Below the pieces are notes generated by a model, which saw only the letters and a program-made list of their open reading frames with translations, had not been told where the DNA came from and did not search any database. From Betaproteobacteria bacterium RIFCSPLOWO2_12_FULL_68_20 (lineage in GTDB: Bacteria; Pseudomonadota; Gammaproteobacteria; Burkholderiales; SG8-39), in NCBI GenBank assembly GCA_001770655.1, contig MERQ01000105.1:1-48769 (forward strand): a stretch of DNA of 48,769 bases, read 5' to 3'. Positions 23,283-31,673 of this stretch are shown here, in pieces; within the stretch, counting starts at the first letter, position 1; each line of letters opens with the position of its first letter. Made by a program: the position numbers and the translations under genes.

Positions 23283-24731
23283 ATGACGCTTCTCGCCAGA
23301 CGAATCGCGATTTCCCTGCTCGCTCTGCTGACGGCGGCCTCGCTCGGCTTCGCGCAGAGCGGCGCGCTCGCGCAGGCGCAGGACCAGCAGGCCGCCTACT
23401 CGCAGGCCGAGCTCGACCGCATGCTCGCGCCGGTCGCGCTGTATCCCGACCCGCTGCTGTCGCAGATACTGATGGCCGCGACCTATCCCCTCGACGTGGT
23501 GGAGGCGGCGCGCTGGTCGCGCGCCAACCCGCGGCTGAAGGGCGACGACGCGGTGCGCGCGGTGCAGGACAGGGACTGGGACCCGAGCGTGAAGTCGCTG
23601 GTCGCGTTCCCCAACGTGCTGCAGCGCATGAACGAGAACCTCGAATGGACGCGCCAGCTCGGCGACGCCTTCCTCGCGCAGGAGCCGCACGTGATGGAGA
23701 CCGTCCAGCAATTGCGTCAGAAGGCGCGCGCCGCAGGCAACCTGCAATCGAACGAGCGCATGCGCGTCGCCGACGAAGGCGGCACGATCGTGATCGAGCC
23801 CGTCAGCCCGCGCGTGGTGTACGTGCCGTACTACGACCCGTGGGTCGTCTACGGCCCGTGGTGGTGGCCGCACTATGCGCCGGTGTTCTGGGCGCCGTGG
23901 CCGGGCTACGTGATCGTGCACCGCCACTACCCGTGGCGCCCGGCGCCGGCGGTCGTCGGCGTCGCCTGGGGCCCGTCGGTCGGCGTGTCGGTCGGGTTCT
24001 TCTTCGGCGGCGTGGACTGGCGCCAGCGCCACGTGCGCGTGGTCCAGGTCAACAACTACTACGTCAACCGTACGGTGGTGGTGAACCGCGGCGCCGCGGC
24101 GAGCAGCCCGACCGTGCAGCGAACAAGCCTCGCGCCGGGCAGATGGCAGCACGATCCGGCGCGCCGGCGCGGCGTGCCGTATCGCGACCCGGCCGTGCAG
24201 CAGCGCTTTGCCGCGAGCGCGCAGACGCGCGACGCGCTCATGGAGCAGAAGGCGCAGCCGCGCTCCCAGCCGCAGGCGCAGGATCGCCGCACCGAGCAGC
24301 GTCGGCCCGAGAATGCCGCGCCCGCCGCACCGGCGCGGCCGCAAGCGCGTCCGGACGCGAAGCGCGAGCGCGCGGATCGCCCGGAGCGCAAGGACGTGCG
24401 CCGCGAGGAGCGGCGCCGCGATGCCGAGCGCCCGGAACCGCGCGGCGACGCGCGCAGGCAAGTGATCCAGAATTCGCGGCCGGCCGTCGCGACGCCGCAA
24501 CCCGCTGCACGGCAACCGCAGCCGCAGGCTCCCGTCGCGCAGCCTCAGCCTCAGCCGCGTCCGCAGACCGCCCAGCCGCAAGCTCAACCGCGTCCTCCGG
24601 CGGCGCAACCGCAACCCCGCCGCGAGGCGAACGGGAACGGCGACCGACCGCAGCGCGCCGAGAAGGAGGGGCCGCGCAGGGAAGCGCGCCAGCGGCCCCC
24701 GCGGCAAAACGGCCGCGACGACAGATCCTGA
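23283..24731 (+). CDS. DUF3300 family exported protein with a Gln/Pro/Arg-rich tail
   Basis: A 482-residue protein; GGAG six bases before ATG 23283 sets the start. Residues 1-35 form a signal peptide. Residues 40-190 are the DUF3300 domain (LDRMLAPVALYPDPLLSQIL, WDPSVKSLVAFPNVLQRM, GDAFLAQEPHVMETVQQLRQ). A Trp/Tyr-rich stretch follows (YVPYYDPWVVYGPWWWPHYA) with a glycine-rich segment. The last 170 residues are low-complexity QP, RP and acidic/basic repeats that look disordered. The domain is widespread in proteobacterial envelopes; its role is not known to me. Confidence 0.8.
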   Translation: MTLLARRIAISLLALLTAASLGFAQSGALAQAQDQQAAYSQAELDRMLAPVALYPDPLLSQILMAATYPLDVVEAARWSRANPRLKGDDAVRAVQDRDWDPSVKSLVAFPNVLQRMNENLEWTRQLGDAFLAQEPHVMETVQQLRQKARAAGNLQSNERMRVADEGGTIVIEPVSPRVVYVPYYDPWVVYGPWWWPHYAPVFWAPWPGYVIVHRHYPWRPAPAVVGVAWGPSVGVSVGFFFGGVDWRQRHVRVVQVNNYYVNRTVVVNRGAAASSPTVQRTSLAPGRWQHDPARRRGVPYRDPAVQQRFAASAQTRDALMEQKAQPRSQPQAQDRRTEQRRPENAAPAAPARPQARPDAKRERADRPERKDVRREERRRDAERPEPRGDARRQVIQNSRPAVATPQPAARQPQPQAPVAQPQPQPRPQTAQPQAQPRPPAAQPQPRREANGNGDRPQRAEKEGPRREARQRPPRQNGRDDRS

Positions 24732-24737
24732 TCTGAG

Positions 24738-25658
24738 TCAGCGTCCGAGCAGCGCGCGCACCGCGTCCGGGCGCGGCAGCGGCGCCACCGCGCCGAAGCC
24801 GGTCGTGGCGAGCGCCGCCGCCGCGTTGGCGTAGCGCGCGGCGACAAGCAACGCGTCGCCGGCGGCGAGGCGCGCCAGCGCCGCGCCGCAGAAGCAGTCC
24901 CCGGCCCCGGTCGCGTCCACCGCGTTCACCTTGTGGCCGGGGATGCGCGTGCGCGCAGCTCCGTCGCTGACCACCACCCCATCCGGCCCCAGCTTGAGAA
25001 GCACGTTGCCCGCGCCGAGGCGGTGCGCCCAGTCCAGGTTCGCGTCCGCGCTCTCCAGCCCGCTCAGCGCGCGCGCGTCCTCGAGGCTCGGAAAGAAGTA
25101 GTCGGCCATCGCCACCGCGGCGCCGATCCGGTCGCGCGCGCGCTCGAGCGGCCAGAGCTTCAGCCGCAGGTTCCCGTCGAATGAAATCTTTGCGCCCGCC
25201 GCGCGGGCTTCCGCGAACGCGGCAAGCACCGCATCGCATGCGTTTTCCGAGATCGCCATGCTGATGCCCGAGGCGTGCACGAAGCGTGCGGAGCGGATGA
25301 GCTCGAGCGGCAGATTCCGGGGGCTCATACGGCTCGCCGCCGAGCCGGCGCGCAGATAGCTGAAGACATGGCCCTGCGGGCCGTGGAACACGAAGTAGGC
25401 GCCGGTGAACGCGGCCGGGTCCACCGCCACCCCGCCCGTATCGACGCCCTCCTCCGCCCACAGGCGCAGGAACATGCGACCGAACTCGTCGTCGCCGATG
25501 CGTGTCACGTACGCGGTGCGCGCACCGGTGCGCGCCGCGGCGATCGCCAAGTTCGAGCTGTCCCCGCCGAAGCCCTGGAGGTAGCTCGGCTCGCCGGGCC
25601 GCGTCTGGTTGAACTCGACCATCGGCTCGCCGATCGAGACGATGTCGAAGCGCTTCAT
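24738..25658 (-). CDS. PfkB-family sugar kinase, 2-keto-3-deoxygluconate kinase-like
   Basis: A 306-residue ribokinase-fold kinase. FGGDSSNLAIAAARTGAR is the N-terminal PfkB signature region, and VNAVDATGAGDCFCGA the C-terminal signature with the catalytic Asp of the GAGD anion hole. The FSYLRAGSAASRM segment resembles 2-keto-3-deoxygluconate kinases, which feed sugar-acid degradation. The first codon overlaps the ettA stop by four bases, so it is probably translated from the ettA message. Substrate call is tentative. Confidence 0.75.
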   Translation of the reverse strand: MKRFDIVSIGEPMVEFNQTRPGEPSYLQGFGGDSSNLAIAAARTGARTAYVTRIGDDEFGRMFLRLWAEEGVDTGGVAVDPAAFTGAYFVFHGPQGHVFSYLRAGSAASRMSPRNLPLELIRSARFVHASGISMAISENACDAVLAAFAEARAAGAKISFDGNLRLKLWPLERARDRIGAAVAMADYFFPSLEDARALSGLESADANLDWAHRLGAGNVLLKLGPDGVVVSDGAARTRIPGHKVNAVDATGAGDCFCGAALARLAAGDALLVAARYANAAAALATTGFGAVAPLPRPDAVRALLGR

Positions 25659-27313
25659 GCGACCAGGGGCTTGTAGCGGATGCGGTGCGGCGTGTCGGCG
25701 TCCTCGCCGAGGCGCTTCCTGCGGTCGGCGAGGTACTCGGCGTAGTTGCCCTCGAACCACACCGCCTGCGAATCGCCCTCGAACGAGAGGATGTGGCTCG
25801 CGACGCGGTCGAGAAACCAGCGGTCGTGCGAGATCACCACCGCGCAGCCGGGAAATTCGAGCAGCGCCTGCTCGAGCGCGCGCAGCGTCTCGACGTCGAG
25901 GTCGTTGGTCGGCTCGTCGAGCAGCAGCACGTTGCCGCCGCTCTTCAGGACTTTCGCCAGGTGCACGCGGTTCCTCTCCCCGCCCGAGCATTCGCCGACG
26001 CGCTTCTGCTGGTCCGGGCCGCGGAAGTTGAAGCGCGCCACGTAGCCGCGCGAGGGCGTGCTGTAGTCCCCGACCTGGATGTCGTCGAGGCCGTCGGAGA
26101 TTTCTTCCCAGACGGTCTTCTTCGGATCGAGCGTGTCGCGGCTCTGGTCCACGTAGGCGAGCTTCACCGTCTCGCCGACGCGCAGCTTCCCGGCGTCGGC
26201 CTTTTCCTGCCCGACGATCATGCGAAACAGCGTAGTCTTCCCGGCGCCGTTCGCGCCGATCACGCCGACGATGCCGCCCGGCGGCAGGCGAAACGACAAT
26301 TTGTCGAAGAGAAGCTTGTCGCCGAACGCCTTCCTCAGGCCCTCGGCCTCGATCACCACGTCGCCGAGGTGCGGCCCGGGCGGGACGTAGATCTCGTTGG
26401 TCTCGTTCCTCTTCTGGAGCTCCTGCGACTCCAGGTCCTTGAAGCGCGCGAGGCGCGCCTTCGACTTCGCCTGCCGCGCCTTCGGGTTCGCCCTCACCCA
26501 CTCCAGCTCGGCCTGCATGGTCCTGATGCGCGCCGCCTCCTGCTTCGCCTCGGTTTCCAGCCGCTTTTCCTTCTGCTCGAGCCAGCTCGAGTAATTGCCC
26601 TGCCACGGGATGCCGAAGCCGCGGTCGAGCTCGAGAATCCAGCCGGCGACGTTGTCGAGGAAGTAGCGGTCGTGCGTGACGGCGATCACCGTGCCGGGGA
26701 AGCGCGCGAGGTACTGCTCGAGCCACTGCACCGAGAGCGCGTCCAGATGGTTGGTCGGCTCGTCGAGCAGCAGCATGTCGGGCTCGGAGAGCAGCAGCCG
26801 GCACAGCGCCACGCGCCTGCGCTCCCCCCCCGAGATCCTGGTCACGTCCATGTCCCAGGGCGGGAGCCTGAGCGCGTCGGAGGCGACCTCGAGCTTGCGC
26901 TCGATGTCCCCGCCGGCGAACAGCGCCTCGAGCCTCGCCTGCTCCTCGGCGAGCTTCTCGAAGTCGGCGTCCGGCTCGGAGTACGCGGCGTAGATCTCCT
27001 CCAGGCGCTTCCTGGCTGCGACCAGCGCGGCCAGCCCCTCCTCGACGTTGCCGCGCACGTCCTTCGCCTGGTCGAGCTGCGGCTCCTGCGGCAGGAAGCC
27101 GATCCGCAGGTTCGGCATCGGGATCGCCTCGCCCTCGAAGTCCCCGTCCACGCCCGCCATGATGCGCAGCAGCGTGGATTTTCCCGACCCGTTCAGCCCG
27201 AGCACGCCTATCTTCGCGCCCGGGAAGAAATTGAGCGAAATGTTCCTGAGGATCGCGCGCTTGGGCGGAACGAGCTTGCCCACCCGGCGCATGGTGTATA
27301 CGTATTGCGCCAT
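25655..27313 (-). CDS. ettA: Energy-dependent translational throttle protein EttA (ABC-F)
   Basis: A 552-residue soluble twin-ATPase of the ABC-F family. Domain 1 has Walker A GLNGSGKSTLL, signature RISGGERRRVALC and Walker B MLLLDEPTNHLD. Domain 2 has GANGAGKTTLF, CSGGERNRVHLAK and VLLLDEPTNDLD. The inter-domain P-site tRNA interaction motif region (residues about 245-315, rich in K/R/E) is present. Length and the start MAQYVYTMRRVGKLVPPKR are characteristic of EttA, which gates the ribosome in response to the ATP/ADP ratio. A -10-like box lies six bases before the ATG, suggesting a leaderless message. Confidence 0.92.
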   Translation of the reverse strand: MAQYVYTMRRVGKLVPPKRAILRNISLNFFPGAKIGVLGLNGSGKSTLLRIMAGVDGDFEGEAIPMPNLRIGFLPQEPQLDQAKDVRGNVEEGLAALVAARKRLEEIYAAYSEPDADFEKLAEEQARLEALFAGGDIERKLEVASDALRLPPWDMDVTRISGGERRRVALCRLLLSEPDMLLLDEPTNHLDALSVQWLEQYLARFPGTVIAVTHDRYFLDNVAGWILELDRGFGIPWQGNYSSWLEQKEKRLETEAKQEAARIRTMQAELEWVRANPKARQAKSKARLARFKDLESQELQKRNETNEIYVPPGPHLGDVVIEAEGLRKAFGDKLLFDKLSFRLPPGGIVGVIGANGAGKTTLFRMIVGQEKADAGKLRVGETVKLAYVDQSRDTLDPKKTVWEEISDGLDDIQVGDYSTPSRGYVARFNFRGPDQQKRVGECSGGERNRVHLAKVLKSGGNVLLLDEPTNDLDVETLRALEQALLEFPGCAVVISHDRWFLDRVASHILSFEGDSQAVWFEGNYAEYLADRRKRLGEDADTPHRIRYKPLVA

Positions 27314-27318
27314 TTCCG

Positions 27319-27325
27319 TATCATA
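27319..27325. promoter_or_regulatory. Symmetric -10-like element between ettA and the pagL-like gene
   Basis: TATCATA reads TATCAT on the plus strand, 22 bases before the pagL-like ATG. It reads TATGAT on the minus strand, six bases before the ettA ATG. One element may thus serve both directions. -35 boxes are weak on both sides. Confidence 0.4.
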
Positions 27326-27346
27326 GAGGCTCGTTCAGGGGGGAAA

Positions 27347-27892
27347 ATGGACAAGAACATCGCGGCGTCGTTCGCCGCCGCGGCAATGCTCGCCGCCGCG
27401 CAGCCCGCAGGGGCGGTGGACGGGGTCTCGTTCGAGATCGGCACCGGGGACGCGACCGACATGGCGCGCGCCGGGGTGCAATGGAAGTGGAAGAGCCGCT
27501 GGTTCGACACCGGAAACTGGCACCTGGGCGGATACTGGGAGCTGTCGGCAGGCTACTGGAAGGGGAACGGCAGCGCGGGCGGCAATACCTCACTCGTGGA
27601 TCTGGGGCTCACCCCGGTGTTCCGGCTGCAGCAGACCAGCCTATCGAGCGTGTCGCCCTACCTCGAAGCCGCGATCGGCTTTCACTACCTGTCCAGGAAA
27701 CGCATCCACTCGGGCAAGAGCTTCGGCACCAATTTCAACTTCGGCGACCACATCGGGGCCGGCATCCGCTTCGGCGATCGCGGGCGCTACGACCTGGGAG
27801 TGCGCGTGCAGCACCTGTCGAACGGCGGGATCAAGGATCCGAACCCGGGGATCGAGTTCGCGCAACTGCGCTTCCAGGTTCACTTCGACTAG
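27347..27892 (+). CDS. pagL: PagL-like lipid A 3-O-deacylase (acyloxyacyl hydrolase family)
   Basis: A 181-residue outer-membrane beta-barrel protein with signal peptide (MDKNIAASFAAAAMLAAAQP, cleavage after AGA). Repeated amphipathic strands (WHLGGYWELSAGYW, VSPYLEAAIGFHYLSRK) fit an eight-stranded barrel. The catalytic pattern RVQHLSNGGI supplies His156 and Ser158, and Glu170 lies 14 residues after the His, the spacing known for PagL. It would remove the 3-position acyl chain from lipid A in the outer membrane. A strong GGGGGGA Shine-Dalgarno precedes the start. Confidence 0.8.
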   Translation: MDKNIAASFAAAAMLAAAQPAGAVDGVSFEIGTGDATDMARAGVQWKWKSRWFDTGNWHLGGYWELSAGYWKGNGSAGGNTSLVDLGLTPVFRLQQTSLSSVSPYLEAAIGFHYLSRKRIHSGKSFGTNFNFGDHIGAGIRFGDRGRYDLGVRVQHLSNGGIKDPNPGIEFAQLRFQVHFD

Positions 27893-28638
27893 GCCGCGAG
27901 CTTTTCCTCCGCCCTGGCGTAGTCGAAGGCGAGCGGCGCGAGCCGCCCGGCGAGCGCCCGCTCGAGCCGGCCGCCCTGCAGCGGATAGCTGAACTGCGCG
28001 TTGCGCATGCTGATGCGCGCACTCAGCTGCTCGAGCGACATTTCTTCCAGCCGGTGCCATTCCGCAGCGCCGAGCCCCTCGGCGTCCAGCCCGACGATTC
28101 CCTTCAGCATGTGGCCGAACTCGTCGTCGTAGACCTTGGCACAGGCCTCGGCGATCAGGCGGTTGGCGCGCCCGTGCGGCCCGTCGCCGCGGCCCGCGAG
28201 CTTCATGCCCTCGGAAAACAGCGTGCAGTAGCCGCCCTCGGTGAAGCGCGTCGCGCGCTCGCCCAGCTTCGCGTTCTCCCTCTTGTGCGCGAAGCGCAGC
28301 TCGGTAAGCACGAGGTCTTCCTTCCAGCCGGCCTTGATCGCGTGCGGGTTGAGCTTCGGCTCGCCCGGAGCCGCGAGCGCGTCGTGCGCGTCGGCGAACG
28401 CACAGTAGTGCAGGAACTCGGCCCACAGCCCTTCGGCGATGTCGAGTACCTCGTGGCGGTCGATCTCGATGTCGATCTTGGGAAAGGCGGCGACGAGCTG
28501 CTGCGCAGGCGCGAGGAAGATGCCCTTGTCGAGCGGCGCGAGGCCCGAGCCCCACACTTCCTTGTAGCATTGGAGCATCAGCCAGCGCCGGTCGGTTTCG
28601 CGCGTGCGCTTTTCCCAGTCCCAGTAGGCGCGGAACAC
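27889..28638 (-). CDS. Uncharacterised helical protein with ferritin-like ExxH motifs
   Basis: A 249-residue, mostly helical protein from a GTG start behind GGAGAGGCGGAG. Two ExxH motifs are visible: EFLH at residues 74-77 and EFGH at 173-176. Additional candidates are His62, Glu63, Glu70, Glu134 and Glu164. This resembles the di-iron carboxylate pattern of ferritin-like proteins, but I do not recognise the family and no neighbour suggests a partner. Its stop shares CTAG with the pagL-like gene. Confidence 0.5.
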   Translation of the reverse strand: MFRAYWDWEKRTRETDRRWLMLQCYKEVWGSGLAPLDKGIFLAPAQQLVAAFPKIDIEIDRHEVLDIAEGLWAEFLHYCAFADAHDALAAPGEPKLNPHAIKAGWKEDLVLTELRFAHKRENAKLGERATRFTEGGYCTLFSEGMKLAGRGDGPHGRANRLIAEACAKVYDDEFGHMLKGIVGLDAEGLGAAEWHRLEEMSLEQLSARISMRNAQFSYPLQGGRLERALAGRLAPLAFDYARAEEKLAA

Positions 28639-28717
28639 CTCCGCCTCTCCGGCCCAATACGGCGCCGCGGCGCCGATCAGCTATTGCAGGTTCGCGCTGA
28701 CGCTCACGGGCGCCAAG

Positions 28718-28723
28718 TATACT
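28718..28723 (+). promoter_or_regulatory. Candidate -10 box (TATACT) for a leaderless mRNA
   Basis: Seven bases before the GTG at 28731, with no Shine-Dalgarno. A CTGACG about 15 bases upstream could serve as -35. The best of the leaderless candidates by similarity to consensus. Confidence 0.45.
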
Positions 28724-28730
28724 GCCCGGC

Positions 28731-29723
28731 GTGTCCGCCTTGCGCCTGAGCCTCTCCTGCTGGAGCTACGACCGCACGCGCGCGCTTGCGGACGGCGGCG
28801 TCCGGCCCGAGGGAATCGAGCTCGTCTACCTGCCACACGAAGTCGAGGAGACGTTCTTCCGGATGCTGCGCAACCGCGAGTTCGACGTCGCCGAGATGTC
28901 GCTGTCCTCATATGCGATGTCGCTGCGCGCCGATCCCCCGCCCTTCATCGCCATCCCCGTCTTTCCGTCGCGCTCGTTCCGCCATTCCTCAATATTCATC
29001 TCGACGAAGAGCGGCATCTCCAGGCCGCAGGACCTCAGGGGAAAGCGCGTCGGCGTGCCGGAATTCCAGCTGACCGCGAACGTATGGGTGCGCGGTATCC
29101 TCGCCGACGAGCACGGCGTGCCGGTCGACAGCATCGAGTACCTCTCGGGCGGCGAGGAGGAGCCCGGGCGCGACGAGAAGCTCAAGCTCGAGCTGCCGCC
29201 CTCGATCCGCATCCGGCCGATCGGGCCGGCGCAGACGCTCTCGCGCATGCTCGCCGAAGGCGAGATCGACGCCGTGCAGGCGCCGCGCGCGCCCTCCACC
29301 CTGTATTCGCGCCCGGACGCGGTCAAGCGGCTGTTCGCCAACTACGTCGAGGTCGAGCGCGAGTACTACCGGCGCACGAAGATCTTCCCGATCATGCACA
29401 CGGTCGCGATCCGGCGCGAGGTCTACGAGAAGAACCGCTGGATCGCGCAGTCGCTGCACAAGGCGTTCACCGCCGCGAAGGCGAAGGCGTACCAAGGGCT
29501 CGCGCGCACGCACTGCCTCGACACCATGCTGCCGTGGCAGGCGGCGCACGTAGAGGAGGTGAAGCGCGAGATGGGCGAGGACTGGTGGCCGTACGGGCTC
29601 GCGCCCAATCGTCACGTGCTCGACGCGTTCCTGCGCTACCACCACGAGCAGGGGCTCTCCAGGCGCCGCTACGCGCCCGAGGAGCTGTTTGCGCCGGAGA
29701 CGCTCGAAGCATTCAAGGTCTAG
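28731..29723 (+). CDS. 4,5-dihydroxyphthalate decarboxylase-like protein (periplasmic-binding-protein fold)
   Basis: A 330-residue protein with no signal peptide but the type II binding-protein fold. LRLSLSCWSYDRTRALADGG starts it; FDVAEMSLSSYAMSLR, GKRVGVPEFQLTANVWVRGI and EGEIDAVQAPRAPSTL are hallmarks of the family annotated as 4,5-dihydroxyphthalate decarboxylase. The C-terminus has DTMLPWQAAHVEEVKREMG and PNRHVLDAFLRYHHEQGL. Many relatives are probably binding proteins of unknown function; the lack of a leader favours a cytoplasmic enzyme. It would match the aromatic theme of the window. Confidence 0.7.
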   Translation: MSALRLSLSCWSYDRTRALADGGVRPEGIELVYLPHEVEETFFRMLRNREFDVAEMSLSSYAMSLRADPPPFIAIPVFPSRSFRHSSIFISTKSGISRPQDLRGKRVGVPEFQLTANVWVRGILADEHGVPVDSIEYLSGGEEEPGRDEKLKLELPPSIRIRPIGPAQTLSRMLAEGEIDAVQAPRAPSTLYSRPDAVKRLFANYVEVEREYYRRTKIFPIMHTVAIRREVYEKNRWIAQSLHKAFTAAKAKAYQGLARTHCLDTMLPWQAAHVEEVKREMGEDWWPYGLAPNRHVLDAFLRYHHEQGLSRRRYAPEELFAPETLEAFKV

Positions 29724-29812
29724 ATTCGCCCGAATTGATCCCATCGTCCGATTCCGGAGCCTTCCCGCGTCGCAGCGTCGGTATCGGGCGCATGCTGCGT
29801 TTCGCGGGCGGG

Positions 29813-29818
29813 TAAAGT
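29813..29818 (+). promoter_or_regulatory. Candidate -10 box (TAAAGT) for a leaderless PilZ-gene mRNA
   Basis: Five bases before the ATG at 29824. The preceding 90-base gap (29724-29812) holds no other element that I can support. Confidence 0.3.
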
Positions 29819-29823
29819 GATGC

Positions 29824-30528
29824 ATGGCTTCAAGGCCCGACCTGTCGATCACCGGCGTCATGACCCGCTCGCCCAGGGAGATCACCCGGGTGCTCGAGAG
29901 GGTCAGGGCGCAGGCCACGCTGGTCACCGCGTTCCTCGCGGGCGGTGAAGCGACGTTCCAGTCGCTGCTGCGCGTGGTCGACTCGGCCGCGGGCCGCATC
30001 GTGCTCGAGCGCAGCCCGGTCGAGGCGGCGAATTCGGCCCTGCTCTCGCGGCAGCGCTGCGCCTTCCAATCGGAGCTGACGGGCTGGCGCGTCGAGTTCG
30101 TCGCCGCCGATCCCCGCGAGGTGGTGCACGAGGGAACGCGCGCGATCGAGCTGCGCTTCCCGGAGGTGCTGGTCAGCCACCAGCGGCGCCAGCATCCCCG
30201 CGCGCTGGACCCGCAGCTGCCGCTGCTGTGCGTCGCGGACGCCGGCGGCATCACGCCGTTCGACGCCAGCATCGTGGACATGAGCGTCGCCGGGATCGGC
30301 TTTCTGGTCTATTCGGCCGACATCATCCTCGAGCCCGGCACAATGCTGAAAGGCTGCCGCATGGAGCTGCCCGACGGCATCGCCGGCGCCGTCGATCTCG
30401 AGGTGCGCTATTCGCAGCCGGTGACGCTCGCCGACGGCAGGCGCGCGATGCGCTCGGGCTGCCGGTTCGTCAACCCGAGCCCCGAAGCGCTGGAGCTGCT
30501 GCGCCGCTACCTGGGCGGCGAAGCCTAG
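29824..30528 (+). CDS. YcgR-type flagellar brake protein with PilZ domain
   Basis: A 234-residue protein. Residues 15-110 form a YcgR-like N-terminal domain. The PilZ domain has QRRQHPR (RxxxR-type c-di-GMP site) and DMSVAGIGFLV (DxSxxG). Such proteins bind c-di-GMP and slow the flagellar motor or control surface polysaccharide. No flagellar gene is nearby; the only c-di-GMP enzyme in the window is the GGDEF-EAL protein at 17332. The stop shares CTAG with the aldose dehydrogenase gene. Confidence 0.8.
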   Translation: MASRPDLSITGVMTRSPREITRVLERVRAQATLVTAFLAGGEATFQSLLRVVDSAAGRIVLERSPVEAANSALLSRQRCAFQSELTGWRVEFVAADPREVVHEGTRAIELRFPEVLVSHQRRQHPRALDPQLPLLCVADAGGITPFDASIVDMSVAGIGFLVYSADIILEPGTMLKGCRMELPDGIAGAVDLEVRYSQPVTLADGRRAMRSGCRFVNPSPEALELLRRYLGGEA

Positions 30529-31634
30529 GGCGCCGGCTCGAGCCGCGCCAGCACCCCGCTCGAGGAATCGTTGAGCAGGTAGAGGTAGCCGTCGGGGCCC
30601 GCGCGCACGTCGCGGATGCGGCCGAGCGCGCCGCGCAGCATGCGCTCCTCGCGCACTACCTTCTCGCCGTCGAGCTTCAGGCGCACCAGCATCTGGTCGC
30701 GCAGCGCGCCGACGAAGAGGTCGCCCTTCCAGCGCGGAAACCTGTCGCCGGTGTAGAAGGCCATTCCCGACGGAGCGATCGACGGCACCCAGTAATGGAT
30801 CGGCTGCGCCATGCCGGGCTTCGACGTGCCTTCGCCGATTTTCGTGCCGGTGCCGTAGTTCACCCCGTAGGTGATCACCGGCCAGCCGTAATTGACCCCG
30901 GCGCGGATGACGTTCACCTCGTCGCCGCCCTGCGGACCGTGCTCGTGCGTCCACAGCTCTCCGGTCCGCGGGTGCAGCGCCGCGCCCTGCATGTTGCGGT
31001 TGCCGAGCGTGTATTTCTCCGGCTTCCAGCCGGGCTTGCCTGCAAACGGGTTGTCGGCCGGCACCCGCCCGTCGTCGTGCAGCCGGATCACCGAGCCCGC
31101 GTGATCGCCGGGGCGCTGCGCGCGCTCCATCTCGCCGCGGTCGCCGAGCGTGAGGTAGAGGAAGCCCGCACGATCGAACACGATGCGGCCGCCGAAGTGC
31201 CGCCCGGTGGAGCCCTTGGGGCTCTGGCGGAACAGCACTTGCACGCTCTCCAGCCGGCCGCCGGCGAGCCGGCCGCGCGCGAGCTCGGTGCCGACTCCGT
31301 CCGCGCCGCGCGCCGCGTAGGCGAGATAGACGAGGCCGTTCTCGGCGAAGCGCGGGTGGAGCGCGACATCGAACAGGCCGCCCTGCCCGTGCTCGGCCAC
31401 CTGCGGCAAGCCGGACACCGGCTGCGGCTCGAGCTTGCCGCCGCGCACGACCCTGAGGCGCCCCGGCCGCTCGGTGACGAGCATCGAGCCGTCGGGCAGG
31501 AACGCCAGGCTCCAGGGGTGCTCGAGCCCTTCGACCACGGTGACGACGCGGAACGCGTGCTCCTCGGAGCGGATGGTCTGCGCGACTGCCGCGAGCGGCA
31601 CGAGCAGCGCCAGGGCGAGGAAGGAGCGGGCCAT
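30525..31634 (-). CDS. PQQ-dependent aldose sugar dehydrogenase (YliI/Asd-like)
   Basis: A 369-residue exported protein. MARSFLALALLVPLAAVAQT is a signal peptide; the start could also be one codon earlier (31637). The six-bladed beta-propeller is typical of soluble glucose/aldose dehydrogenases: EGLEHPWSLAFLPDGSMLVT, GGLFDVALHPRFAENGLVYL, GRHFGGRIVFDRAGFLYLT, YTLGNRNMQGAALHP and EHGPQGGDEVNVIRAGVNYG. It oxidises sugars in the periplasm with PQQ. Divergent from the broken binding-protein gene. Confidence 0.85.
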   Translation of the reverse strand: MARSFLALALLVPLAAVAQTIRSEEHAFRVVTVVEGLEHPWSLAFLPDGSMLVTERPGRLRVVRGGKLEPQPVSGLPQVAEHGQGGLFDVALHPRFAENGLVYLAYAARGADGVGTELARGRLAGGRLESVQVLFRQSPKGSTGRHFGGRIVFDRAGFLYLTLGDRGEMERAQRPGDHAGSVIRLHDDGRVPADNPFAGKPGWKPEKYTLGNRNMQGAALHPRTGELWTHEHGPQGGDEVNVIRAGVNYGWPVITYGVNYGTGTKIGEGTSKPGMAQPIHYWVPSIAPSGMAFYTGDRFPRWKGDLFVGALRDQMLVRLKLDGEKVVREERMLRGALGRIRDVRAGPDGYLYLLNDSSSGVLARLEPAP

Positions 31635-31673
31635 CATCCGATGTATATTCTCCACAACTCCGAGGAGACCATC

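Noticed and set aside
24480-24620. Repeated CAGCCGCAG-like units resembling a tandem repeat array
   Set aside because: They encode the Gln/Pro low-complexity tail of the DUF3300 protein and are irregular; not a CRISPR or satellite.
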